Source: Phenylobacterium soli (GTDB lineage Bacteria; Pseudomonadota; Alphaproteobacteria; Caulobacterales; Caulobacteraceae). Taken from it: a stretch of DNA of 64,000 bases. The translations under genes and the position numbers were made by a program. This document shows positions 45,880 through 54,988 of the stretch, in pieces (positions within the stretch are counted from its first letter, which is position 1; every line of letters starts with the position of its first letter). The DNA is taken from NCBI RefSeq assembly GCF_003254475.1, contig NZ_QFYQ01000001.1, positions 1,612,001 through 1,676,000 on the forward strand, in the 5' to 3' direction. The notes under the pieces are model-generated. The model was not told where the DNA came from, did not search any database, and saw only the letters and a list, made by a program, of their open reading frames with translations.

Positions 45880-46062
45880 CTAGTGCTTGAGCGCGTTGCG
45901 GGCGGCGTCCTTCAGGTTGCCCACGCCCTTCTGCACCTTGCCCATCGTCTTCTCGGCGGCGCCTTCGGCCTGCATGTCACGGTCGCCCATGGCCTTGCCG
46001 GCGGTCTCCTTCACGGAGCCCTTCATGTCCTTGGCGGCGCCCTTCATCTCGTCCTTGTGCAT
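45880..46062 (-). CDS. CsbD family stress protein
   Basis: A 60-residue, highly charged helical protein of the CsbD family. It has repeats of 'KGSVKETAGKAMGD' and 'MGKVQKGVGNLKDAARNALK', typical of these general-stress proteins. The biochemical role is unknown. A GGAAC-N16-CGTAA element 62-87 bases upstream matches the EcfG general-stress sigma promoter, in line with the family's behaviour. Confidence 0.93.
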   Translation of the reverse strand: MHKDEMKGAAKDMKGSVKETAGKAMGDRDMQAEGAAEKTMGKVQKGVGNLKDAARNALKH

Positions 46063-46123
46063 GGCGTCAGTGTCCTCTTTCGCGTGTCACTTCGCGGCGC
46101 GAAGTCCGCGCCGGTCGGAAGGC

Positions 46124-46149
46124 TTACGCAAAAGCTAAGCGCGGGTTCC
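46124..46149 (-). promoter_or_regulatory. EcfG (SigT)-type promoter of the csbD-like gene
   Basis: On the minus strand GGAAC (46145-46149) is followed by 16 bases and CGTAA (46124-46128). The alphaproteobacterial general-stress sigma factor recognises GGAAC-N16/17-CGTT, so the match is exact at -35 and one base off at -10. Confidence 0.6.
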
Positions 46150-46174
46150 GAGGGCCAAGCTTGCCAAGGGACCG

Positions 46175-46768
46175 CTAGACGGCCCCGATCTCCGCCCGCT
46201 TCAGCAGTCCGGCGAAGGCGCGCTCGGCGAGGCCGCGGGCGTCCATGTCGCCCATCATCCGACGCGCCTCGGTGTGCCCGAGGACGAGGCTCTTCATCTC
46301 GAAATAGCAGAGCTCGGCCTGGTCCTCGTCGAGGGGCGGGGTGCGGATGGCGGCGAACTCGCGCATCAGTGTCCGACGCCAGCGGCGCAACTGGCCCTGC
46401 AGATAGTCGCGCAAGGGGCCCGGCTGGTCGTCCAGCTCGATGCTGAAGGTGACCATCGGACAGCCCGAGGCGGGCCATTCCAGCTCGGCCCAGTCGAGCC
46501 AGCGGCGGAAGACCTTCTCGAGCCGCGCCCGGCCGGGCGCGAGGTCGATGGCCGGCGCCCAGACGAAGTCGGCGAAGCGGGCGGTGATCTGCTCGACCAC
46601 GGCCTGCTGCATCGCCTCCTTGGACTCGAAGTGCTTGAAGAGGCCGCTCTTCGACAGACCGACGGCCCCCGCCAGCTCGCCCAGGCTGACGGCGCCCAGC
46701 CCTTTCTGCGCCGCCTCGCGGGCGGCGGTCTCGAGGATCCGGGCGCGGGTGGCGTCGCCTTTGCGCAA
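46175..46768 (-). CDS. TetR family transcriptional regulator
   Basis: A 197-residue repressor. The N-terminal HTH (about 6-50) has 'RARILETAAREAAQKGLGAVSLGELAGAVGLSKSGLFKHFESKEAM', a standard TetR DNA-binding domain; the C-terminal part is the ligand-binding helical domain ('TetR_C_6/C-terminal' like, with 'GCPMVTFSIELDDQPGPLRDYL'). The start is a TTG, as no ATG is available in frame. It is divergent from the small Cys-protein gene; two GACCGRTCG sites lie in the 92-base gap, so autoregulation and control of the neighbour are likely. Confidence 0.9.
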   Translation of the reverse strand: MRKGDATRARILETAAREAAQKGLGAVSLGELAGAVGLSKSGLFKHFESKEAMQQAVVEQITARFADFVWAPAIDLAPGRARLEKVFRRWLDWAELEWPASGCPMVTFSIELDDQPGPLRDYLQGQLRRWRRTLMREFAAIRTPPLDEDQAELCYFEMKSLVLGHTEARRMMGDMDARGLAERAFAGLLKRAEIGAV

Positions 46769-46796
46769 AAGCTGCGGCTCCAGAGCTTGACAAAGT

Positions 46797-46832
46797 GACC
46801 GATCGTTCCCTTTTTCAGATGGCGACCGGTCG
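46797..46832. promoter_or_regulatory. Paired operator-like sites GACCGATCG and GACCGGTCG
   Basis: Two 9-base sites (46797-46805 and 46824-46832) of form GACCGRTCG, each nearly palindromic (GACCGGTC and CGATCG are perfect), spaced 27 bases start to start in the gap between the TetR gene and its divergent neighbour. GACCGNNCGGTC-type sites are common TetR operators. Confidence 0.5.
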
Positions 46833-46860
46833 TGCTCTTTTCTAGCCGAAGGATCACGAG

Positions 46861-47172
46861 ATGCATAGTCTGAGGATGTTGGGCGCCATGGCCGCGGGTG
46901 CGGCGATGGCGGCGGGGGCCGCGTGGGCGGCGCCTCAGGGCGGCGAGGCGCGCGCCACGGTCCAGCCGGTGGCGTGGGAGTGCATGGGCGAACGCTGCGT
47001 CGGCGACGTGCGGCCCAGGCCGAGCCCGGGCGCGCTGCTGCGCGAATGCCAGAAGGTGGTGGAGGCGATCGGGCCGGTCAGCAGCTATCGCAGCCGCGGC
47101 GTCGAGCTGACGCCCGACCAGCTGCGGCGCTGCAACCGCTACGCCACGGAGACGCCCGTCTCTCTACGCTGA
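46861..47172 (+). CDS. Small secreted Cys-containing protein
   Basis: A 103-residue protein whose ATG follows AAGGA at seven bases. The signal peptide ends near AWAAP at about residue 24. The mature part has four Cys, in 'WECMGERCVGD', 'RECQKVV' and 'RRCNRY', with the order 'C..(R)C...CQ.VV...G.V.SY...G..L....L..CN' that recurs in small secreted proteins of alphaproteobacteria. The function is unknown; the Cys probably pair. It is divergent from the TetR gene and probably controlled by it. Confidence 0.75.
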   Translation: MHSLRMLGAMAAGAAMAAGAAWAAPQGGEARATVQPVAWECMGERCVGDVRPRPSPGALLRECQKVVEAIGPVSSYRSRGVELTPDQLRRCNRYATETPVSLR

Positions 47173-47279
47173 GGCGGCCCGGCGGGGCGCGCCCCTCACA
47201 GCGGGGGGCGTTGCGCCGCGGGCTCGCCGCCGCTATCTGCTCGCCCGACCTCCTCACATAGCGAGCACGCGGACGCCCG

Positions 47280-48941
<1,662 letters not shown>

Positions 48942-49025
48942 GGCGAGGCCGGCCAAGCCATTGGCGACGCTCCCGGGCGTCATCCCCGCGACCCTGCCGG
49001 CCGGCTGGATCGTCGGCGGCTAGGC

Positions 49026-49051
49026 GGAACCCCTCCGGTCGCCCTGCGGTT
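49026..49051 (+). promoter_or_regulatory. Possible EcfG-type promoter of the PfpI-like gene
   Basis: GGAAC (49026-49030), 16 bases, then CGGTT (49047-49051), close to GGAAC-N16/17-CGTT but with one extra G in the -10. It ends 36 bases before the ATG of a DJ-1/PfpI gene, a family often under general-stress control. Confidence 0.35.
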
Positions 49052-49087
49052 GGGCTGCATCCCCAACCAGAGAGCAGGAGGTCCCCC

Positions 49088-49642
49088 ATGGCCGAGGAAC
49101 GGCTGCAAGGGTGCAAGGTGGCGGTGCTGGCCACCGACGGCTTCGAACAGGTGGAGCTGGAGAAGCCGGTCGAGGCGTTGCGCCAGGCGGGCGCAGAGGT
49201 CGAGGTGGTCGCGCCGCACGGCGGCCAGATCCAGGGCTTCAACCATCACGACAAGGGCCGGATGGTGCCGGTGGATCGCGAGCTCGGCCAGGCCAGTCCC
49301 GACCAGTACGACGCCATCGTCCTGCCGGGGGGCGTCATCAATCCCGACCAGCTCCGGCTGGAGCCCAAGGCCATCGATTTCGTCCGCTCGTTCGCCCAGG
49401 CGAAGAAGCCGATCGCCGCGATCTGTCACGGGCCCTGGACGCTGATCAACGCCGAGGCGGTGGAGGGCAAGCGGATGACTTCATGGCCCTCGCTGCAGAC
49501 GGACCTGAGGAACGCCGGCGCGGAATGGGTCGACCAGGAGGTGGTCGTCGACGACGGCCTCGTCACCTCGCGCAATCCCGGCGACCTGCCGGCCTTCTGC
49601 GCCAAGATGATCGAGGAGTTCGCCGAGGGGCGGCACGGCTGA
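49088..49642 (+). CDS. PfpI/DJ-1 family protein (YhbO/YraA-like)
   Basis: A 184-residue cytoplasmic protein of the type 1 glutamine-amidotransferase fold. The ATG follows AGGAGG at seven bases. The reactive C113-H114 is in 'AAICHGPW', with the family's E near residue 20 ('GFEQVELEKP') and the 'LPGG' nucleotide-like loop near 79-82. Relatives are described as stress-linked glyoxalases or deglycases and were earlier called proteases. A candidate stress promoter lies upstream. Confidence 0.92.
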   Translation: MAEERLQGCKVAVLATDGFEQVELEKPVEALRQAGAEVEVVAPHGGQIQGFNHHDKGRMVPVDRELGQASPDQYDAIVLPGGVINPDQLRLEPKAIDFVRSFAQAKKPIAAICHGPWTLINAEAVEGKRMTSWPSLQTDLRNAGAEWVDQEVVVDDGLVTSRNPGDLPAFCAKMIEEFAEGRHG

Positions 49643-49653
49643 GTCGCGGGCGC

Positions 49654-49677
49654 GGGCTCCCCCCGGAAGGGGAGCCC
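49654..49677. terminator. Bidirectional terminator-like hairpin
   Basis: GGGCTCCCC and GGGGAGCCC form a perfect 9-bp stem with a 6-base loop between the convergent PfpI-like and Ser/Thr-rich genes. It lacks a T-tract on both sides. Confidence 0.6.
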
Positions 49678-49688
49678 GGCCTTCGATC

Positions 49689-50132
49689 CTATTGCTGCGG
49701 CGAGCCCGACGGCGGCGGCGTGGTCGTCGACGGGGTGGTCGAGGACGCGTCCGGCGTGGTGCTCGACGGCGGGGTCGGCGCGGGGCTGGTCGACGGGCTC
49801 GGATTGACCTCAGTTGACCCCGAGGTCGTGGCGCTGCCCGAGCTCGTGTCGCCGGTCGCGCCGCCGGCGGTCGCGGTGGGCGCGGTCGTCGAGGCGTTGG
49901 CGCTCGTGCCGGTCGTCGCCGAGCCGGACCACCAGTCGCGCGTCGCCCGCTGCCTGGGCGAGGCCTTCAGGTAGGAGTCGAGCATGGCGTAGGGGATCGG
50001 CTGCGCCGGGCCCGCGGCGCTGGCCATGCCGTGGCTCGCGTGGTGCTTGCGGTGGTGCTTGGCCTTGGCGTCGGCCGCGGAAGCGGACAGGGCAAGGGCG
50101 GCCGCGCCGGCCGCCAGCAGGAAGGTTTTCAT
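49689..50132 (-). CDS. Secreted Ser/Thr/Pro-rich protein
   Basis: A 147-residue protein. A signal peptide (MKTFLLAAGAAALALSASA) is followed by a His/Lys-rich patch, 'PIPYAMLDSYLKASPRQRATRDWW' and a low-complexity tail of Ser, Thr, Pro, Gly and Ala. The tail may be disordered or cell-envelope-associated. I do not recognise the family; small proteins with a 'YLKASP..R' motif and Ser/Thr tail are found in Caulobacterales. It is convergent with the PfpI-like gene. Confidence 0.7.
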   Translation of the reverse strand: MKTFLLAAGAAALALSASAADAKAKHHRKHHASHGMASAAGPAQPIPYAMLDSYLKASPRQRATRDWWSGSATTGTSANASTTAPTATAGGATGDTSSGSATTSGSTEVNPSPSTSPAPTPPSSTTPDASSTTPSTTTPPPSGSPQQ

Positions 50133-50279
50133 GGGTGCATCTCCCTCGAGACGTTCGCGCCTCAGGCGGGCGCAAACGCGTTAACGAACAAGCGACGCCG
50201 TGTGTTTCCCTCCGGCGATTGTATTTCGCTCGCGCGGCGGCTTAGGAGATGCGCGAGGCGTCGGGTGCGGGGGAGGTCG

Positions 50280-52292
50280 ATGGCGAGCGAGGCGATCCCG
50301 CAGAGTGCTGACGCCGCCCTGGCCCGCGCCCGCGAACTCTACCGCGCGGGCACGTTCGCTGCGGGCGGTGCGTTCACCACCGCCGCCATCGCCGCCCATC
50401 CCCGATCCGCCGATCTCTGGAACGTCCATGGGGCCATGCTGCGCATGACCGGCGAGCCGCAGGCGGCGCTGGCCGCGTTCGGCGAGGCGCTGAGACTGGA
50501 TCCCGCCCACGGCGCCGCGCGCGCCAACCGCGGCGGGGCGTTCCTGGATCTCGCCAAGGCGCGGAACGAGGCCGAGGGCCCGGCCGCCGCCGAGGCGGTG
50601 CTGGACGAGGCCCTGGGCCTCGACCCCGAGAACCTGGCGCTGCTGGAGGCCAAGGCGGCGGTGCTGCGGGCGGCCGGCGCGCGCGACCGCGCCGAAGCCT
50701 TCCTGGCCGCGCTGGTCGCCAGGCGACCCGAGATCGGCTGGGCCCAGCTCCAGCTCGGCGATGTGCTGTCGGAGCGCGGCGATGCGGCGGCCGAGGCTCA
50801 CCTGCGGCGGGCGCGCGCGCTCGAGCCGGCCAGCCTCGACGCCCTCGTCGGGCTCGTGCAGCACCTGGCGCGGACCAAGGGGCCGGAGGCCGGCAACGCC
50901 CTCGACGAAGCCCATCGCCTGGCCCGCGCGGCGCTGGGCCTCGGCGCACTCACGCCGCAGCAAGCCAAGGTTCTGCGCGACGTCTTCGCCCAGGTTTGCG
51001 ACTTCGAGGCGGCCGAGCGGCTGGGCGACTTCCGCACGCTCGGGCGCGCCTGGGCGCAGGCGGGCCTGCACACGGCCCTGTTCCGCCAACTCAGCCGGGT
51101 GCGCACCGACGCGGACCGGCGCGAGCTGCTCGAGGAACATCGGATCTGCGGCCGGGCCATGGTGGCCAGGGCGGAGCGGCGGCCGATCCGGCGCCCGGCG
51201 CCGCGGCCGCCAGGGGAGAAGATCCGGCTGGGCTTCCTGTCGTCGGACCTGCGGCGCCATCCCGTCGGCTACTTCGCCGAGCCGGTGTTCCAGCACCTCG
51301 ACCCCAGCCGCTTCGAGCTCTTCTGCTACGCCTTCGATCCGGGACCGGCGGACGCGATGCAGAGCGCTTTCGCCGCCCGCTCCACCTTCCGCCGGATGCC
51401 CGACGCCACGGCGCGCGAAGCGGCCCAGGTCATTGCCGACGACGATCTCGACCTGCTGATCGAGCTGGGCGGCTCGACCCATATGAACAAGCTCGAGGTC
51501 CTGGCCTGGCGTCCCGCGCCGCGCCAGGCGAGCTGGCTCGGCTATCCGCATTCCGAGGGCCTGCCGACGATCGACGGTTTGATCTGCGATCCCTTCGTCG
51601 CGCCGGCCGATGCCACCTTGCTGGCGGAAGCCGCGTGGCGGATGCCGAGGAGCTGGATCGCGCTCGGCTCCACATTCTCCGACGCCTTCGTCATCGACCC
51701 GACGCCGCCGGAGGTCCGCAAGGGGTGTCTCACGTTCGGGACGGCCAACAATCCCTACAAGTACACGCCGGAGGTCCTGGCGACCTGGGCCTCGATCGTG
51801 GCCGCCACGCCGGGGTCGCGCTTCGCCATCGTGCGTCCCGAGGCGGCCTCGGCGGTGTTCCGCGAGCACATCATCCGGGCGTTCGCGGCTGGCGGGGTCT
51901 CCGCGGACCGGATCGACTTCCACCCCGTCCGGCACGAGCACATGCCGATCTACAACGAGATCGACATCTCGCTGGACACCTTCCCGCTGACCGGCGGCAC
52001 GACCACGGTCGAGGCGCTCTGGATGGGCGTGCCGGTGGTGAGCCTGCGGGGGCCGGCCCTGTACGAGCGGCTCAGCGCCTCGATCCTGAGCAACGCGGGC
52101 CTTGCGGAGATGATCGCCGACGATCTGGGCGGCTATCGCGCCGTCGCATTGCAGCTGGCCGCGGATGGGCAGGGACGGGCGGCATTGCGGAGCGGCCTGC
52201 GGGAGCGGATACGGCGCAGCCCGCTCGGCGACACGGCGGCCTTCGCCCGGGATTTCTACGCCCTCGTCGAGACGGTGGTGCGCGGCGGCTGA
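50280..52292 (+). CDS. TPR/SPINDLY-type O-linked glycosyltransferase (GT41)
   Basis: A 670-residue protein with an N-terminal TPR region (about 8-230) and a C-terminal SPINDLY/OGT-like catalytic part (about 300-660). Landmarks are 'LGFLSSDLRRHPVGYFAEPVFQHLD', 'LDLLIELGGSTHMNKLEVLAWRPAPRQASWLGYPHSEGLPTID', 'GTANNPYKYTPEVLATWASI' and 'DTFPLTGGTTTVEALWMGVPVVSLRG'. The family transfers sugars to Ser/Thr of proteins or to polysaccharide precursors. The ATG at 50280 has GGGGGAGG ahead of it. It starts a set with a GT2 enzyme and a polysaccharide deacetylase, so surface-glycan assembly is plausible. Confidence 0.92.
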   Translation: MASEAIPQSADAALARARELYRAGTFAAGGAFTTAAIAAHPRSADLWNVHGAMLRMTGEPQAALAAFGEALRLDPAHGAARANRGGAFLDLAKARNEAEGPAAAEAVLDEALGLDPENLALLEAKAAVLRAAGARDRAEAFLAALVARRPEIGWAQLQLGDVLSERGDAAAEAHLRRARALEPASLDALVGLVQHLARTKGPEAGNALDEAHRLARAALGLGALTPQQAKVLRDVFAQVCDFEAAERLGDFRTLGRAWAQAGLHTALFRQLSRVRTDADRRELLEEHRICGRAMVARAERRPIRRPAPRPPGEKIRLGFLSSDLRRHPVGYFAEPVFQHLDPSRFELFCYAFDPGPADAMQSAFAARSTFRRMPDATAREAAQVIADDDLDLLIELGGSTHMNKLEVLAWRPAPRQASWLGYPHSEGLPTIDGLICDPFVAPADATLLAEAAWRMPRSWIALGSTFSDAFVIDPTPPEVRKGCLTFGTANNPYKYTPEVLATWASIVAATPGSRFAIVRPEAASAVFREHIIRAFAAGGVSADRIDFHPVRHEHMPIYNEIDISLDTFPLTGGTTTVEALWMGVPVVSLRGPALYERLSASILSNAGLAEMIADDLGGYRAVALQLAADGQGRAALRSGLRERIRRSPLGDTAAFARDFYALVETVVRGG

Positions 52293-52429
52293 GCCCCCGC
52301 AACGCCGTCGAACCGCACACCGGCGTTACCCTGCGACATTGTGTCCATTCTGAAACAGTGAGGGGGGAAGCCTGGCTGTGGCGTCTATCTCTCCGGACGG
52401 CCTCGGACGGGAGGCCGGGGGGAACATCG

Positions 52430-53248
52430 ATGAGGATTTCTGCGCTCGTCTGCGCGCGCAACGAGGAAGCGCGCCTGGCCGAATGCCTGAGGGGGCTGGC
52501 GGCCTTCGACGAGGTGGTCGTGGTCGCCGACCGCTGCACGGATAGGACCGCCGAGATCGCCCGCCGGTTCGGCGCGGTGGTGGTGGAAGGGATCTTCCCG
52601 CTCGAAAGCCAGCGCAAGGAAGCCGGTCTCGGCGCCTGCTCGGGCGACTGGGTGTTCGAGCTCGACGCCGACGAACACGCCGACGACACCCTGGTCCGTG
52701 AGGTCCGCGCCGCCGTGGCCAAGGCCTCGGGCGACTGGTTCCGGGTTCCGGTGGACAACTACGTGGGCCACAAGCTCGTGCGCCGCGGCTGGGGCGGCAG
52801 CTTCGGCACCACCTCGGTGGCCAGGCTCTATCGCCGGGGCGTGAAGCACTGGAAGCCGGAGCGGGTCCATCCCGGCGTGGTGTTCGACGGCGCTTTCGCC
52901 GGCGAGCTGGCGACGCCGATCCGCCATCTGGTGGACGAGGACATCGGCGACATGGTCGACCGGCTGAACCGCTACACCGCCCTGCGCGCCGCCGACCTGG
53001 CCGACAAGGGCGATCCCGGGCGTCTTTGGGACAACGTCTTCCGCGGCTTCCGCAGGTTCTGGAAGTGCTACGTGGGCCGCAAGGGGCGCACCGAGGGCGA
53101 CCTCGGCTTCACCATCGCCCTGATGGCCGGGCTCTATCCGGTGATCTCACACCTGCGCGCCAAGGAGATCCTGGAGGCGCGGCGCGGCCAGGCCGCGCAG
53201 GCCGGCGAGCGGCCCGCGGCGGAAACGGTCCTGCAGGGCGTGGGCTGA
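52430..53248 (+). CDS. GT2 family glycosyltransferase
   Basis: A 272-residue GT-A enzyme of the WaaE/KdtX-like group. It starts 'MRISALVCARNEEARLAECLRGL', then has 'DEVVVVADRCTDRTAEIARRFG', the Asp-rich 'FELDADEHA' (metal and nucleotide-sugar site) near residue 80, and a C-terminal helix-rich tail. Such enzymes add sugars to lipopolysaccharide core or similar glycans. It is 137 bases after the SPINDLY gene, and 8 bases separate it from the deacetylase gene. Confidence 0.9.
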   Translation: MRISALVCARNEEARLAECLRGLAAFDEVVVVADRCTDRTAEIARRFGAVVVEGIFPLESQRKEAGLGACSGDWVFELDADEHADDTLVREVRAAVAKASGDWFRVPVDNYVGHKLVRRGWGGSFGTTSVARLYRRGVKHWKPERVHPGVVFDGAFAGELATPIRHLVDEDIGDMVDRLNRYTALRAADLADKGDPGRLWDNVFRGFRRFWKCYVGRKGRTEGDLGFTIALMAGLYPVISHLRAKEILEARRGQAAQAGERPAAETVLQGVG

Positions 53249-53256
53249 CCGCCGAG

Positions 53257-53988
53257 GTGTTGATCGCCAGATTGAGGCTCGCGGCCGAACTCGGCCGCTG
53301 GCGGCGCGCCGGGCGTTGCGCGACGCTCTGGTGGCGCGATGACGACGCGCGGGCCGCCACCCCGGCGCTGCGCCGACTGCTCGTGCTGTCCGATGCGCAC
53401 CGGACGCCGCTGACGCTGGCCGTCATCCCGGATGGGCGACTGCGCGAGCTGGCGGCCCTGCTTGGCGGCCGGCCCTGGGTGTCCGTCGTCCAGCACGGGG
53501 TCGACCACCTCAATCGCCGCGACGGGGCCGCGGCCGGGGAGTTCCCGCACGAGTGGAGCGAGGCGCAGCTCGCCGAACGACTGAACATCGGCTGGCGTCA
53601 GGTCGAGCGCTTGCCGGGGGCGCTGCGGATGTTCACGCCGCCCTGGAACGACGTCCATCCGGCGCTCCCCCAGGCGCTGCTGGCCTGCGGCTACACGGGC
53701 CTGTCCGCCTGGGGCGAGATCGCCGAGGCCGGGCCCCGGATCGACGCCCACATCGACCTGATGCGCTGGAAGAAGGGGGCGCGGTTCCGTGGGCGGCGGC
53801 GGATGTGGTCGGCGCTGCGCGTCGCGCTGCGGGCGCGGCGGCGGGCGGGGCTGTGGGATGCGCCGATCGGCCTCCTCAGCCATCACCTGGATCACGACGA
53901 AGACGCCTGGGCGTTCCTCGAAGCGCTTCTCGCCTGGGCCGAGGGCCGGCCTGAGCTGAAATGGAAGGCGCTCGCCGACTTGACATAA
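53257..53988 (+). CDS. Polysaccharide deacetylase family protein
   Basis: A 243-residue protein of the NodB-like fold. It has 'TLWWRDDDA' (Asp residues for metal and catalysis), 'VVQHGVDHLNR' (H-x3-H metal ligands) and 'MFTPPWNDV', the pattern of the alphaproteobacterial polysaccharide deacetylase subgroup. There is no signal peptide, so it acts in the cytoplasm, probably on a lipid-linked or nucleotide-sugar precursor. The start is uncertain: GTG at 53257 or TTG at 53260. Its TAA stop lies within the first half-site of the next operon's operator. Confidence 0.8.
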   Translation: MLIARLRLAAELGRWRRAGRCATLWWRDDDARAATPALRRLLVLSDAHRTPLTLAVIPDGRLRELAALLGGRPWVSVVQHGVDHLNRRDGAAAGEFPHEWSEAQLAERLNIGWRQVERLPGALRMFTPPWNDVHPALPQALLACGYTGLSAWGEIAEAGPRIDAHIDLMRWKKGARFRGRRRMWSALRVALRARRRAGLWDAPIGLLSHHLDHDEDAWAFLEALLAWAEGRPELKWKALADLT

Positions 53989-54010
53989 AGACATAAAGAT
54001 ATCTTTATGT
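53980..54010 (+). promoter_or_regulatory. TTGACA -35 overlapping a 20-bp perfect palindrome
   Basis: The palindrome ACATAAAGAT/ATCTTTATGT is exact over 53991-54010, with an extra direct half-site ACATAAAG at 53983-53990 and a consensus TTGACA at 53980-53985. It ends 6 bases before the ArsR-methyltransferase start, the position expected for an autorepressor site of that regulator over its own promoter and the met operon. Confidence 0.7.
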
Positions 54011-54016
54011 GCCGCC

Positions 54017-54988
54017 ATGAAGCTCTCGGCGGCACAGGCGGTGGAGGTGCTGCGCGCGGCAGGCGAGCCGACGCGCCTGCGCATCCTGGCGCTCCTCGCG
54101 CGTGAGGAGCTGGCCGTCCTCGAACTCTGCGGCGTGCTCGACCAGAGCCAGCCGCGCGTCTCCCGCCACCTGAAGCTGCTGGCCGAAGCCGGCCTCGTCG
54201 AGCGTTTCCCGGATGGCGCGTGGGTGTTCTACCGCCTCACGGCCGGCGGGCAAGCCGGCGAGCTCGTCCGCGAGGTGCTGGCGCGGCTCGACGCGAACGA
54301 TCCGCAGCTCGTCCGCGACGCCGAGCGGCTGACGGCCGTGTTCGCCGAGCGGGCCCAGGTGGCGTCCGACTACTTCGCCCGCAACGCCGCCCGTTGGGAC
54401 GAGATCCGCTCGCTCTATGTCGCCGAGGGCGACGTGGAGGCGGCGATCCTGAAGGCCGCGGGGCCGGGGCCGTTCAGGCGGCTGGTGGACCTCGGCTCCG
54501 GCACCGGCCGGATGCTGACCCTCCTGGGGCCGAAGGCGCAGGTGGCGCTTGGCCTCGACCTTTCGCAGCAGATGCTCAACATCGCCCGCGGCCACGTGGC
54601 CGAGGCCGGATTGAAGGCCTGCGAGCTGCGCCACGGCGACATCTTCAGCACGCGCCTGCCCGACGGCGAGGCCGACCTCGTGGTGGTCCACCAGGTGCTC
54701 CACTATCTCGCCGATCCGGCCGCGGCGGTGAAGGAGGCGGCGCGCATCACCGCGCCGGGCGGCAAGCTGCTGATCGTCGACTTCGCGCCGCACAAGCTCG
54801 AGTTCCTGCGCGAGCAGCACCAGCACCGCCGGCTCGGCTTCTCCGACCAGGAGATGCGCCGATGGCTGGCGGAGAGCGGCTTCGCGTACACCGCCGTCGA
54901 GACCCTGCCGCCAGCCCGCGAGGCGGGCCTGACCGTGAAGATCTGGACCGCCGAGCGGGCCGCCGCCCGGCAGAGGACCGCCGCATGA
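54017..54988 (+). CDS. ArsR-family regulator fused to a SAM-dependent methyltransferase
   Basis: A 323-residue protein. The winged HTH (about 5-85) has 'LRAAGEPTRLRILALLAREELAVLELCGVLDQSQPRVSRHLKLLAEAGLVERFPDGAWVFYRL'. The C-terminal Rossmann methyltransferase domain has the SAM loop 'LVDLGSGTGRML' (residues 156-167), 'GLDLSQQML' and 'VVVHQVLHYLADP'. Proteins of this layout next to metF and metH are thought to sense SAM or S-adenosylhomocysteine and repress the methionine cycle, as described for SahR; the ligand here is inferred. Its stop overlaps the metF start (ATGA). Confidence 0.92.
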   Translation: MKLSAAQAVEVLRAAGEPTRLRILALLAREELAVLELCGVLDQSQPRVSRHLKLLAEAGLVERFPDGAWVFYRLTAGGQAGELVREVLARLDANDPQLVRDAERLTAVFAERAQVASDYFARNAARWDEIRSLYVAEGDVEAAILKAAGPGPFRRLVDLGSGTGRMLTLLGPKAQVALGLDLSQQMLNIARGHVAEAGLKACELRHGDIFSTRLPDGEADLVVVHQVLHYLADPAAAVKEAARITAPGGKLLIVDFAPHKLEFLREQHQHRRLGFSDQEMRRWLAESGFAYTAVETLPPAREAGLTVKIWTAERAAARQRTAA

